From positions 1 to 21,212 of IMG/VR virus record IMGVR_UViG_3300019924_000031: 21,212 bases of DNA; one strand, given 5' to 3'. Source of the DNA: a virus. The notes below the pieces were generated by a model. The model worked only from the letters and a program-made list of their open reading frames with translations, was not told the origin of the DNA and made no database searches. The translations under genes were made by a program, and so were the position numbers. Below are positions 12,784 to 18,117 of the stretch, piece after piece (position 1 is the first letter of the stretch; each line of letters begins with the position of its first letter).

Positions 12784-12988
12784 CGTTATGGGTTCTAATG
12801 TGTTCCTCGTTCACTTGCACGGCGTAATGCCGGTCGCAATGCGCGCAGTGATAGCGAACCCACGACTCATGATAGTCGTCCACTCGCCCGTCAAAATCTC
12901 GGAGTGTGTCTATCGTGGAAAACTCGCGGATTCTACTGACGGCACTTGCGCGCTCGCACGTTGGACAAACCGTGGTTAGTTCGCTCAT
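12776..12988 (-). CDS. Zinc-finger mini-protein (70 aa)
   Basis: Two CxxC pairs, Cys8/Cys11 (CPTC) and Cys48/Cys51 (CAHC), flank an acidic helical insert. Nearby histidines (His40, His47, His54) could add ligands. The C-terminal YAVQVNEEHIRTHNDE resembles the tail of C2H2-like domains. The ATG at 12988 overlaps the previous stop (ATGA), and the stop overlaps the RHH/coiled-coil gene by 8 bases. Function is unknown; it is one of three adjacent zinc proteins around the Mom-like gene. Confidence 0.72.
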   Translation of the reverse strand: MSELTTVCPTCERASAVSRIREFSTIDTLRDFDGRVDDYHESWVRYHCAHCDRHYAVQVNEEHIRTHNDE

Positions 12989-13131
12989 TTGTCTACCTCC
13001 GCGCGAAACTTCACTCGCTCATACTCCCCGTCGCACTCACTTGACAAGCACGGCGAACCATAGAGCGCGGACTGCCATATCTCGTAGCACTCACTACATA
13101 CCGCTAATTCAATGGTTAGTTCTTCACTCAT
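12985..13131 (-). CDS. Zinc mini-protein (48 aa)
   Basis: The ATG at 13131 makes an ATGAGTGA overlap with the end of the Mom-like gene, so the longer ORF from 13185 is rejected. The product has Cys12/Cys15 (CSEC) and Cys28/Cys33, with ligand spacing C-x2-C-x12-C-x4-C, and beta strands MSEELTIELAV and EYERVKFRAEV on either side. It is likely a single zinc finger with no other domain. Coupled on both sides. Confidence 0.7.
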   Translation of the reverse strand: MSEELTIELAVCSECYEIWQSALYGSPCLSSECDGEYERVKFRAEVDK

Positions 13132-13984
13132 TAGTATCCCCTCGCGTTTCAAGACTGAACGCGTCCGCGTCACCGTCCGGCGCAAAGTGACTCATACGCT
13201 GGCCGTGACTAAACGTCCCCAGCTCAACCTGCTCCTGTTGCGCCTGATAGTTCTCCTCGTGACTACTATTGTACGCAAGTTCTTCCGCGTCAAACGGTGG
13301 CTTCCCGCACTTCACCCATCCGTCCGCGGTGCGTTGCTTCCACGCTAAATCCTCGCGCTTCGGGTACTCCCCGCGCACTAGGTCCGGTTCTGCGTCGTTC
13401 ATTAGTTCCTCGCGCCGGTCGTCGTCGCAAAGGAAGTAAATGTATTTGAGTTGCATCCCGCGATAGTGCGACCACCCAAGGTCTTGCATCTCACTCCAAG
13501 AGGGGCGGCCACCGATGCGGTTCGTCTGGCGTGGGTGGACTTTCTCGCCGTCACTCGTCAAGTACGTGTCCGTCCATATCCGACCGGCGTACCAGAAGTT
13601 GCTCGCTTGGTAGATGGTGCCGGGTTTTCCGAGCATCCCGTCCGCCCACGTGAACAACACGTCAAAGTCGTAGTTTCGCTTAACGTGTTTGATGCACTTG
13701 CTAATGAAGTGCGATTCGGTATTCTTCGGGAGTTCTTCCACGGCGCACAGTCGACCTATTGCGCGGTAATCCTCAGTTCCGAGTGACGGAAACACGTTCT
13801 GAATCGTGTGTCGCGGGCGGACGCCCCACCCGAGACTCATGACGGCACCGAGTTCGCCGTCTATGTATCCGCCAAGGAAAAAGTCGTTTAACTGCGGGAG
13901 GTACTTCATGTAATGGTATTCAAGGATGAACCGCTCCGCGCGCGACTCGTCTATCTCCTTGATTTCCATGTGCTCGAAGCTCAT
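13124..13984 (-). CDS. Mom-like GNAT-fold DNA modification protein (286 aa)
   Basis: The first 150 residues match the Mom family pattern: FILEYHYMKYLP, a GGYIDGELGAVMSLGWG sheet, then IGRLCAVEELPKNTESHFIS, then LFTWADGMLGKPGTIYQASN followed by FWYAG. Next come VHPR and LKYIYFL. In phage Mu, Mom acts through a GNAT fold on adenine in DNA to give a methylcarbamoyl-type modification that blocks many restriction enzymes. By analogy this protein would modify viral DNA. The ATG at 13984 overlaps the stop of a 49-residue zinc protein (ATGA), so the upstream start at 14041 is unlikely. The C-terminal 50 residues are acidic and glutamine-rich. The exact chemistry cannot be read from sequence. Confidence 0.75.
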   Translation of the reverse strand: MSFEHMEIKEIDESRAERFILEYHYMKYLPQLNDFFLGGYIDGELGAVMSLGWGVRPRHTIQNVFPSLGTEDYRAIGRLCAVEELPKNTESHFISKCIKHVKRNYDFDVLFTWADGMLGKPGTIYQASNFWYAGRIWTDTYLTSDGEKVHPRQTNRIGGRPSWSEMQDLGWSHYRGMQLKYIYFLCDDDRREELMNDAEPDLVRGEYPKREDLAWKQRTADGWVKCGKPPFDAEELAYNSSHEENYQAQQEQVELGTFSHGQRMSHFAPDGDADAFSLETRGDTNE

Positions 13985-14130
13985 GCTTCCCACCCACTGG
14001 GTATCTTCCGAGCGACGCGAATCGCTCGCGTCTCCGGGCAATCACACCCGAGCGCGAGCGATCCGTCTTTGCGTCGCCGTAACTCTACGAGTCGGCCGCA
14101 GGTGTCGCATTCTACAGTTGGCTTGGTCAT
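13981..14130 (-). CDS. Zinc mini-protein upstream of the Mom-like gene (49 aa)
   Basis: The 49-residue product starts MTKPTVECDTCGRLVELRRR and has Cys8/Cys11 (CDTC) and Cys29/Cys31 (CDC). A basic stretch of arginines and lysines lies between the pairs and another in the tail (RAIRVARK). It could bind nucleic acid. The stop overlaps the Mom-like start (ATGA), so the two proteins are made together. In phage Mu, mom is co-expressed with com, which encodes a small zinc protein that activates mom translation; a comparable partner here is an attractive but untested idea. A hairpin (GGTTGT/ACAACC) lies immediately before its ATG. Confidence 0.72.
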   Translation of the reverse strand: MTKPTVECDTCGRLVELRRRKDGSLALGCDCPETRAIRVARKIPSGWEA

Positions 14131-14267
14131 GGTTGTGTGGCGCGAGACAACCGTGGGGCGAAAGACCTAACACCACCGGGCGCGAAGGACAATACACCTG
14201 CCAGGGTGTCGAGGGTCCTTCTCCCTCGGCGTTCTCGCGTTACTAGACACGTCTATCGCCCGGCCTA
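14131..14267. ncRNA. Structured gene-free gap, candidate RNA element
   Basis: This 137-base gap has no convincing gene. Stems on the plus strand: CCGGGCG (14176-14182) with CGCCCGG (14257-14263) closes the whole element; GAAGGAC (14184-14190) pairs with GTCCTTC (14215-14221); ACACC (14194-14198) pairs with GGTGT (14205-14209); CGAGGG (14210-14215) pairs with CCCTCG (14223-14228). The second and fourth stems interleave, so they form either a pseudoknot or two alternative folds. TAGAC/GTCTA is at 14244-14255 and GGTTGT/ACAACC at 14131-14152. It is not a tRNA: there is no T-loop or anticodon arm of standard form. The active strand is unknown; it may be part of the minus-strand message ahead of the zinc and Mom-like genes. 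Confidence 0.45.
14170..14186. repeat. 17-base repeat, copy A
   Basis: ACACCACCGGGCGCGAA at 14170-14186 is identical to 16225-16241. This copy contains the left strand of the closing stem of the structured element. The flanks are unrelated. Confidence 0.6.
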
Positions 14268-14819
14268 TTAAGCGTTGCCACCGTCCGCGACAACCGGCGG
14301 CAACACACCATACCCATCCCCATCCTCTTGGCGCGCCGTCAAATGCGCGAGCGGGTCACTCACCGACGCTTCCGTATGACAGTACACGTCAACCGTCCCA
14401 TCGTCGTTATCAAATAGGTAGCACTCGACTTGGTGGCCGTCGTCCATCGTCCAGAGTACGTGTGCGTCCGTGAGTGGGTCGCCACGGTCGCCCGGCCGTC
14501 GCTTCAAGGAGTTCAGCAAGTGTAGGCTTCCACCCGCGTCACGCAAGCTCTGTGCCGTCTCACGCACGCCACCTTGGACGGTCGCCACGTACTCCCCATC
14601 ATCACGCCCACCCTTATCCGAAACGAGTAGAACGACGTTGCCAAGGCGCGTGCGATCCAAGAGCGGGAAGACGCCGCGCTTCAACCGATGCAGCATCCGG
14701 TACTCACTCCACGATAGTTCGGTTTGATACGCGCGAGCGAGTCGGAGCGTGGCCGCTAACAGCACGACAAGCTCGGGGTTGTCTTGCAGTAACTCGACGG
14801 CACTCGGAAGTGCACTCAT
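14268..14819 (-). CDS. Hypothetical protein (183 aa)
   Basis: The ATG at 14819 follows a T-rich terminator-like stretch. The N-terminus (MSALPSAVELLQDNPELVVL followed by LAATLRLARAYQTELSWSEY) is helical and could include a winged-helix-like segment; the rest is beta-rich (GNVVLLVSDKGG, EYVATVQGG, HVLWTMDDGHQVECYLFDND). No catalytic motif or family is recognised. It is the last gene before the structured gap at 14131-14267. The upper-operon position next to the annealing protein suggests an early gene. Confidence 0.7.
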   Translation of the reverse strand: MSALPSAVELLQDNPELVVLLAATLRLARAYQTELSWSEYRMLHRLKRGVFPLLDRTRLGNVVLLVSDKGGRDDGEYVATVQGGVRETAQSLRDAGGSLHLLNSLKRRPGDRGDPLTDAHVLWTMDDGHQVECYLFDNDDGTVDVYCHTEASVSDPLAHLTARQEDGDGYGVLPPVVADGGNA

Positions 14820-14838
14820 GCGTTTGCGTACGCGACCG

Positions 14839-14848
14839 AAAAAGAAAA
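14839..14848 (-). terminator. T-rich transcription stop after the wHTH gene
   Basis: On the minus strand TTTTCTTTTT begins about 8 bases after the stop at 14857, inside the 37-base gap. Archaeal RNA polymerase terminates on such U-rich runs without a hairpin. It may also act as a weak TATA region for the next gene. Confidence 0.4.
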
Positions 14849-14856
14849 CCGTGGGG

Positions 14857-15165
14857 TTACTCGAACAACCGGAAGGTGCCGCGCGCTACACGCAAGCACT
14901 CACGGCCGTCCGCCGTGAGTTCGTACGCACTTAGGCCGGGTTCCAGTTGCTCTTTCGCAACCAGCCCGTGATCGGTGAGTGCCGCGAGCGCGGCGTACGT
15001 CGTCCGATTACTCGGACTGTCACCGCCGCGGATGCGTTCAACTTCCCGCTGCACGTCTTGGCCGTTCGGCAGGCCGTCCGCGGCATTGGTGATGGTTGCG
15101 ACCGCCAGTAGGTGGTCGCGTTGACTGCGCGTCAGTGCGTGGTAGCCCACAACGCCGTCAGTCAT
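14857..15165 (-). CDS. Winged-helix DNA-binding protein, PadR/MarR-like (102 aa)
   Basis: The protein is essentially one winged helix: LTRSQRDHLLAVATITNAAD (helix 1), GQDVQREVERIRG (helix 2), SNRTTYAALAALTDHGLVAK (recognition helix and turn), then SAYELTADGRECLRVA (wing and final helix). This is the PadR/MarR style in which the wing ends with YELT-x-x-G. The ATG at 15165 overlaps the stop of the annealing-protein gene. It is probably a transcription regulator of the early genes. Confidence 0.78.
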   Translation of the reverse strand: MTDGVVGYHALTRSQRDHLLAVATITNAADGLPNGQDVQREVERIRGGDSPSNRTTYAALAALTDHGLVAKEQLEPGLSAYELTADGRECLRVARGTFRLFE

Positions 15166-15842
15166 AGTTCGTTCTTCAGCTCCTCCACGGCGATGAGTCC
15201 AACGCCCGTTGCGCCAGCGAGCGCGCGCTTGCGTGCTCGCGTCGTCGCCAACTCCAACAGGAGCGTCGGGTCGTCGCCGCGGTCAACGTGCGCGCTCCCG
15301 TGGTTCACGTACTCGCGGCCGTCGTCGTCCACCACGGTCGCCTCCACTCGACAGTACGTGTGGTCGGTGTCCTCCGGGCCGACGTGCACGGTCTTCTCGG
15401 GCGCACTAATCCCGAACTTACGGCCGAGCGCGGCGTACCCACGGCGGTTAATTGTGGGCGTGCCGTCAATCTCGTCCACAAAGTCGCCGGGCATCCACGC
15501 GAACGGATCGTCCGTAAGGTTCGGGTCGTCCGGCAAGTCACTCACACTCGCGTCCGGCACGCCTTGCCGCTCGGGCGTGGTGTCTACGGGTTCGGGCGTC
15601 GCTTCCACCGCGTCACCACTCCCATCCGCCCGCGTATCCTCGTCGTCGTCGTCCTTGGGGTCGTCGCCGTGGTATTGCCACTCTGCGCTCTCGTCGGGCG
15701 GATGCAGCGTTACGTCCGCGCCAAGGTCCGCGAGTTCCTCTAGTTGGTCTTCGGCACTGGCGCGCGTACTGAACGCGCGTACGTTGTGGTTCTCGTCGTC
15801 CGTTACCGTCCATTCGTCGTGGCCTTCAGGCGTGTTACTCAT
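15162..15842 (-). CDS. Putative single-strand annealing protein (226 aa)
   Basis: The N-terminal 60 residues form a small domain, followed by a very acidic linker (about 60-110, including DDPKDDDDEDTRADG). Residues 112-226 resemble viral recombinases of the ERF/Rad52-like kind: AWMPGDFVDEIDGTPTINRR, RKFGISA, a beta sheet with YCRVEATVVDDDGREYVNHG, then the helix LATTRARKRALAGATGVGLI. Such A-T-x-A-R-x-RAL helices end the core of many annealing proteins, which pair complementary single strands during recombination-dependent replication. The assignment rests on this pattern and on the position among early genes; it may be another DNA-binding protein. Confidence 0.6.
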   Translation of the reverse strand: MSNTPEGHDEWTVTDDENHNVRAFSTRASAEDQLEELADLGADVTLHPPDESAEWQYHGDDPKDDDDEDTRADGSGDAVEATPEPVDTTPERQGVPDASVSDLPDDPNLTDDPFAWMPGDFVDEIDGTPTINRRGYAALGRKFGISAPEKTVHVGPEDTDHTYCRVEATVVDDDGREYVNHGSAHVDRGDDPTLLLELATTRARKRALAGATGVGLIAVEELKNEL

Positions 15843-15982
15843 TGCTGGCAGTCCTCACAGAATGCGAGTAGTTCAGTGCCTTCGTGCGTCGGCACACTCT
15901 GCGTGTAGGCGTCACTAGGGCGTACGTCGCCGCCGCACCCCTCGCAACTCCACCATCCGGGATCGGGCTGCGCGTCACTCAT
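15839..15982 (-). CDS. Zinc-ribbon mini-protein (47 aa)
   Basis: The start at 15982 makes an ATGAGTGA overlap with the upstream stop, and the longer ORF from 16036 is rejected. The product has Cys13/Cys16 (CEGC) and Cys42/Cys45 (CEDC), the usual two-knuckle zinc ribbon, with a double tryptophan before the first pair (PGWWSCEGCGGDV). Its stop overlaps the start of the annealing-protein gene (ATGA), so it may act with it. Function is not known. Confidence 0.72.
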   Translation of the reverse strand: MSDAQPDPGWWSCEGCGGDVRPSDAYTQSVPTHEGTELLAFCEDCQQ

Positions 15983-16196
15983 CGGCACCCACCGACCGGG
16001 CGCGCTCAAACACGCCCCGATCCTCAAGCTCCGCAAGCACCATATCTAAGTTGTGTGCCGCCTCCTCCGGCGTTTCACCGCGTGCCTTGAGCTTGTGTTT
16101 CTCTTGGTCGCGCGTCCCGGTGCCTCGCGTTACGTCCATGCTGAGGCGAATCTTGTCGACGGATTCGTTCAGGTTCTTCGTTGTGTCGTCGTTCAT
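15975..16196 (-). CDS. Hypothetical small protein (73 aa)
   Basis: The product reads MNDDTTKNLNESVDKIRLSM, then DVTRGTGTRDQEKHKLKARG and ETPEEAAHNLDMVLAELEDR. Two or three beta strands with the RGTGTRDQ turn are followed by one helix, a small alpha/beta fold. I have the impression that short haloarchaeal proteins with a GTGTRDQ signature form a family, but I cannot assign a function. The ATG at 16196 follows a 61-base gap that carries the 17-base repeat. Confidence 0.7.
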   Translation of the reverse strand: MNDDTTKNLNESVDKIRLSMDVTRGTGTRDQEKHKLKARGETPEEAAHNLDMVLAELEDRGVFERARSVGADE

Positions 16197-16257
16197 AGTT
16201 GGCTATGGCAGTACGATGCCAGCGACACCACCGGGCGCGAATTGCACGCGCCTGAGT
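16197..16257. other. Short gap with hairpins and the 17-base repeat
   Basis: The gap has GGCGCG (16234-16239) pairing with CGCGCC across a 7-base loop, and TGGCA pairing with TGCCA at 16206-16221. The 17-base block at 16225-16241 is identical to 14170-14186. A 14-codon reading frame (GTG at 16247, stop at 16203) is open but too short to assert. Confidence 0.4.
16225..16241. repeat. 17-base repeat, copy B
   Basis: ACACCACCGGGCGCGAA is identical to copy A at 14170-14186. Here it contributes the left arm of a GC-rich hairpin. Confidence 0.6.
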
Positions 16258-16383
16258 CTACGCGGTGGTAACGGCCGTCACACGCGCGCCCTCTCGACTG
16301 TGCCGTTCCGCGTCGTCGGCGTCGGTGGTTTGGAACGTGATCCCTTGGGCTTGCACGCGGTACGTCGTCGTCGTCGCCGTCAT
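16258..16383 (-). CDS. Hypothetical mini-protein (41 aa)
   Basis: The ATG at 16383 overlaps the stop of the previous gene (ATGA) and opens a 41-residue frame: MTATTTTYRVQAQGITFQTT, then an acidic DADDAERH and REGARVTAVTTA. The pattern of strand, strand, helix and strand is typical of small phage proteins with a beta-beta-alpha fold (a value followed by T-D-A-D-D-A, like many small haloarchaeal proteins). No homologue is recognised. Support is the coupled start and the composition. Confidence 0.6.
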   Translation of the reverse strand: MTATTTTYRVQAQGITFQTTDADDAERHSREGARVTAVTTA

Positions 16384-16661
16384 GCGTCGCCCTCCTCGTC
16401 GCGCTCCAAGTCAATGCACACGCCACCGCCGAACACGCCCACCATCACGACGTGCCAGCCATCCGGGATCGTGAACGCTTCGCGCTTGTGGTCGTCCTCC
16501 ATCCACACCGACACGGTACTAATGTTGTAGTCGATGCGTTCGACGGCGGGGTGCGCGCGGTCGAGTCGTGCGGCAAGCCGGCGGGCGTGCTGCGGGATTT
16601 TGTGGTCGCGGTGCTCGTGCGTTTTGACGCGGTGGCCGTTGATGGTCGTGTAGTCGCTCAT
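16380..16661 (-). CDS. Hypothetical protein (93 aa)
   Basis: The ATG at 16661 overlaps the upstream stop (ATGA), so the longer ORF from 16802 is rejected. The N-terminal half is rich in histidine and arginine (GHRVKTHEHRDHKIPQHARR); the C-terminal half alternates beta strands (RIDYNISTVSVWMEDD, GWHVVMVGVFGGGVCIDLER) and ends acidic. The clustered histidines could bind metal, but no conserved active site is evident. It belongs to the early cluster of tiny genes. Confidence 0.68.
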   Translation of the reverse strand: MSDYTTINGHRVKTHEHRDHKIPQHARRLAARLDRAHPAVERIDYNISTVSVWMEDDHKREAFTIPDGWHVVMVGVFGGGVCIDLERDEEGDA

Positions 16662-16846
16662 GCGTCTGCCTCCGCGTCCACGATCCGCGCGGTCTGTGCG
16701 AGATTCAGGTCGTACACGGCCATGCCAACGCGCCCGTCGTGGTAGTCGGGGAAGGGGATGGCTTGCATGGCGGCGCGCTTGATGGTCGGGCGGAGTATCC
16801 AACGGCCGTTACTGTCGTCGGTCGTGGTGGGGAGCGTGTCTTGCAT
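16658..16846 (-). CDS. Hypothetical small protein (62 aa)
   Basis: The ATG at 16846 comes two bases after the upstream TAA (TAACAATG). The product is MQDTLPTTTDDSNGRWILRP, a basic segment TIKRAAMQAI, then FPDYHDGRVGMAVYDLNLAQ. Compact alpha/beta with no recognisable motif. It is coupled to the next gene by ATGA. Function is unknown. Confidence 0.65.
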   Translation of the reverse strand: MQDTLPTTTDDSNGRWILRPTIKRAAMQAIPFPDYHDGRVGMAVYDLNLAQTARIVDAEADA

Positions 16847-16848
16847 TG

Positions 16849-17073
16849 TTAGAACTCCGTGAGAGTCTTGAAGGTCGCAATCAGTTCGTCGCTTGCGTCA
16901 ACGTGCTCAAGCGCGTAACCCTCCGAAAGCATCTTCTCCGTGAACGCTGACGGAACGGTATTCGTGGCGAACACAACTGCGTAGCCGTGGTCGTGCTTGT
17001 GTACTTCGTCAACGGTGACGAGACGGTTGATTTCTGCGGCGAGTTCGTCGTCGGTGGTCTGTTGCGCTTCCAT
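16849..17073 (-). CDS. First gene of the early cluster, hypothetical (74 aa)
   Basis: The start is the ATG at 17073, because a promoter core identical to that of the 3227-3400 gene lies exactly 20 bases upstream (17093-17106). The in-frame ATG at 17112 would be upstream of the predicted transcript. The product starts MEAQQTTDDELAAEINRLVT and continues with strands VHKHDHGYAVVFATNT, then a helix SAFTEKMLSEGYALEHVD and DELIATFKTLTEF. It is an alpha/beta mini-protein with no recognised family. It is divergent from a RelE-like gene, but does not look like a known antitoxin. Confidence 0.7.
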   Translation of the reverse strand: MEAQQTTDDELAAEINRLVTVDEVHKHDHGYAVVFATNTVPSAFTEKMLSEGYALEHVDASDELIATFKTLTEF

Positions 17074-17092
17074 ACTTACACCATTGAGAGCC

Positions 17093-17106
17093 AACCCCAT
17101 AAGTGT
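17093..17106 (-). promoter_or_regulatory. Promoter core P2 (shared 14-mer)
   Basis: The 14 bases AACCCCATAAGTGT are identical to 3420-3433. Read on the minus strand (ACACTTATGGGGTT) the TTAT sits at about -26 from the ATG at 17073. The 20-base spacing to the ATG is the same as at P1. Confidence 0.6.
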
Positions 17107-17158
17107 ATTCATTTCTTACAACCAATGCTATCAATGGGTGCGGGCGGCTAACACACCC

Positions 17159-17165
17159 ATTAAAA
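17159..17165 (+). promoter_or_regulatory. TATA box for the RelE-like gene
   Basis: ATTAAAA is centred 27 bases before the GTG at 17189, the spacing expected for a leaderless haloarchaeal transcript. It is the only AT-rich stretch near this start. Confidence 0.5.
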
Positions 17166-17188
17166 CCAATCGCGCCCAACACACAGTC

Positions 17189-17491
17189 GTGACGAACTAC
17201 AAACTCACCCTGCACCCGACCGCGAACCGCGAACTCCAAGCACTCCAAGACCACCAACGCGACCGCCTCACCGAAACCCTCCAAGCCGTCGCCGAACATA
17301 GGAGTCCCACCCAACACGAGAAAAGCAAGCAACTTGAGGGGCAGCGGGGCGTGTTCCGCGTCAGGGTCGGGGACGTGCGGGCCGTGCTCAGTCTTCAAAA
17401 ACCTGAACTCAGAGTTCTTAAGGTCGGCACGCGTGGGAGCGTGTACGACGGGATTGACGACGAAATCGAAAGTCGGCGCGCCTCAGCTTAG
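17189..17491 (+). CDS. RelE-family toxin-like protein (100 aa)
   Basis: This is the only plus-strand gene in the window. RelE-family toxins cut mRNA on the ribosome. The sequence follows the family pattern: YKLTLHPTANRELQAL (first strand and helix), a second helix RDRLTETLQAV, then KQLEGQRGVFRVRVGDVRAV and VLKVGTRGSVYDGI, matching L-x-G, RVRVGDYR and the final R-x-x-VY. The GTG at 17189 is chosen because a TATA box lies 27 bases upstream; the longer ORF from 16997 runs through a gene on the other strand. No antitoxin gene precedes or follows it on its strand. It meets the Tat-protein gene tail to tail with a 4-base overlap. Confidence 0.85.
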   Translation: MTNYKLTLHPTANRELQALQDHQRDRLTETLQAVAEHRSPTQHEKSKQLEGQRGVFRVRVGDVRAVLSLQKPELRVLKVGTRGSVYDGIDDEIESRRASA

Positions 17492-18051
17492 TCGGACTCG
17501 AACACCACCTCGCCACTCCCACCCACTTGCGCGTCAACCGTCAGTTCTTCGTCCTTGACGGTGACGGTGAACGCGTCCGTTTCCGTGGCTTCCGCCACCA
17601 CCTCACCATCACGCACCACGTACAACCGGAGTTCCGCAATCACGTTCGTAGAAAGTTCGCCGTCCGTCGGCTGGAAGTTCTCCGCGCTGTACGTATCCGT
17701 GTTCAAAAGCGACCCCTGCAATTGCTGTTCGCCCGTCAACTCCTTTTTTGATAAGTCGTCCTTGGTGTGGCGTGCGAGCATTTCCAGGTTGTCGGGACTC
17801 GCGCCCGCGTGCAACTCCAACTCCACACTGTGAATCGGCGCGTTCGACTCAAACCCGTACTGTGCGTCCACGGCAAGCCGCACGTCCTGCAACTCGGTGT
17901 CCGCGAGCACGGTTTCCGCGTCCGGTATCGTGAACGATCCGGTGACGGTGGCCGTAGTCTTATCACTCACGATTGCGATACTGCCGGTTGTGGCGGCGGC
18001 GAATGCCCCGGTTCCAATGAGGATTCGTCGCCGCGATAATCGGTCGCGCAT
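17488..18051 (-). CDS. Tat-exported beta-sandwich protein (187 aa)
   Basis: The N-terminus MRDRLSRRRILIGTGAFAAA has the twin-arginine motif SRRRIL followed by a hydrophobic stretch, as in haloarchaeal Tat substrates. No lipobox cysteine follows, so it is probably soluble or anchored by the signal. The mature part alternates strands and polar loops (LADTELQDVRLAVDAQYGFE, VELELHAGA, VIAELRLYVVRDGEVVAEAT, DAFTVTVKDEELTVDAQVGG) as in an immunoglobulin-like sandwich. AGGAGG two bases before the ATG is the strongest Shine-Dalgarno in the window. It follows the tail fibre gene, so a virion-surface or receptor role is plausible. Confidence 0.75.
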   Translation of the reverse strand: MRDRLSRRRILIGTGAFAAATTGSIAIVSDKTTATVTGSFTIPDAETVLADTELQDVRLAVDAQYGFESNAPIHSVELELHAGASPDNLEMLARHTKDDLSKKELTGEQQLQGSLLNTDTYSAENFQPTDGELSTNVIAELRLYVVRDGEVVAEATETDAFTVTVKDEELTVDAQVGGSGEVVFESD

Positions 18052-18103
18052 TGCCTCCTAACCCACGCACGGCAGGCACTTGAGGGTACGCGATACGCGG
18101 AGT

Positions 18104-18114
18104 GAAAGTAAAAG
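18104..18114 (-). promoter_or_regulatory. T-rich stretch after the fibre gene
   Basis: On the minus strand CTTTTACTTTC follows the fibre stop by 3 bases. It could terminate fibre transcription, or be a TATA box (TTTTAC) for the Tat gene with a leader of about 30 bases, which would fit that gene's strong Shine-Dalgarno. Confidence 0.35.
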
Positions 18115-18117
18115 TAG

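Noticed and set aside
14170-14265. tRNA gene
   Set aside because: The 7-bp closing stem suggested an acceptor stem, but there is no T-loop, no proper D-arm and the internal stems interleave.
16203-16247. 14-codon GTG frame (MQFAPGGVAGIVLP)
   Set aside because: Open and hydrophobic, and its FAPGGV is repeated in the 14131-14267 gap, but too short and without coupling to assert as a gene; the shared block may be a DNA or RNA motif.
17009-17398. 129-codon minus-strand ORF opposite the RelE-like gene
   Set aside because: It has no start signal or motif, and it covers both the divergent promoter region and a well-supported plus-strand gene.
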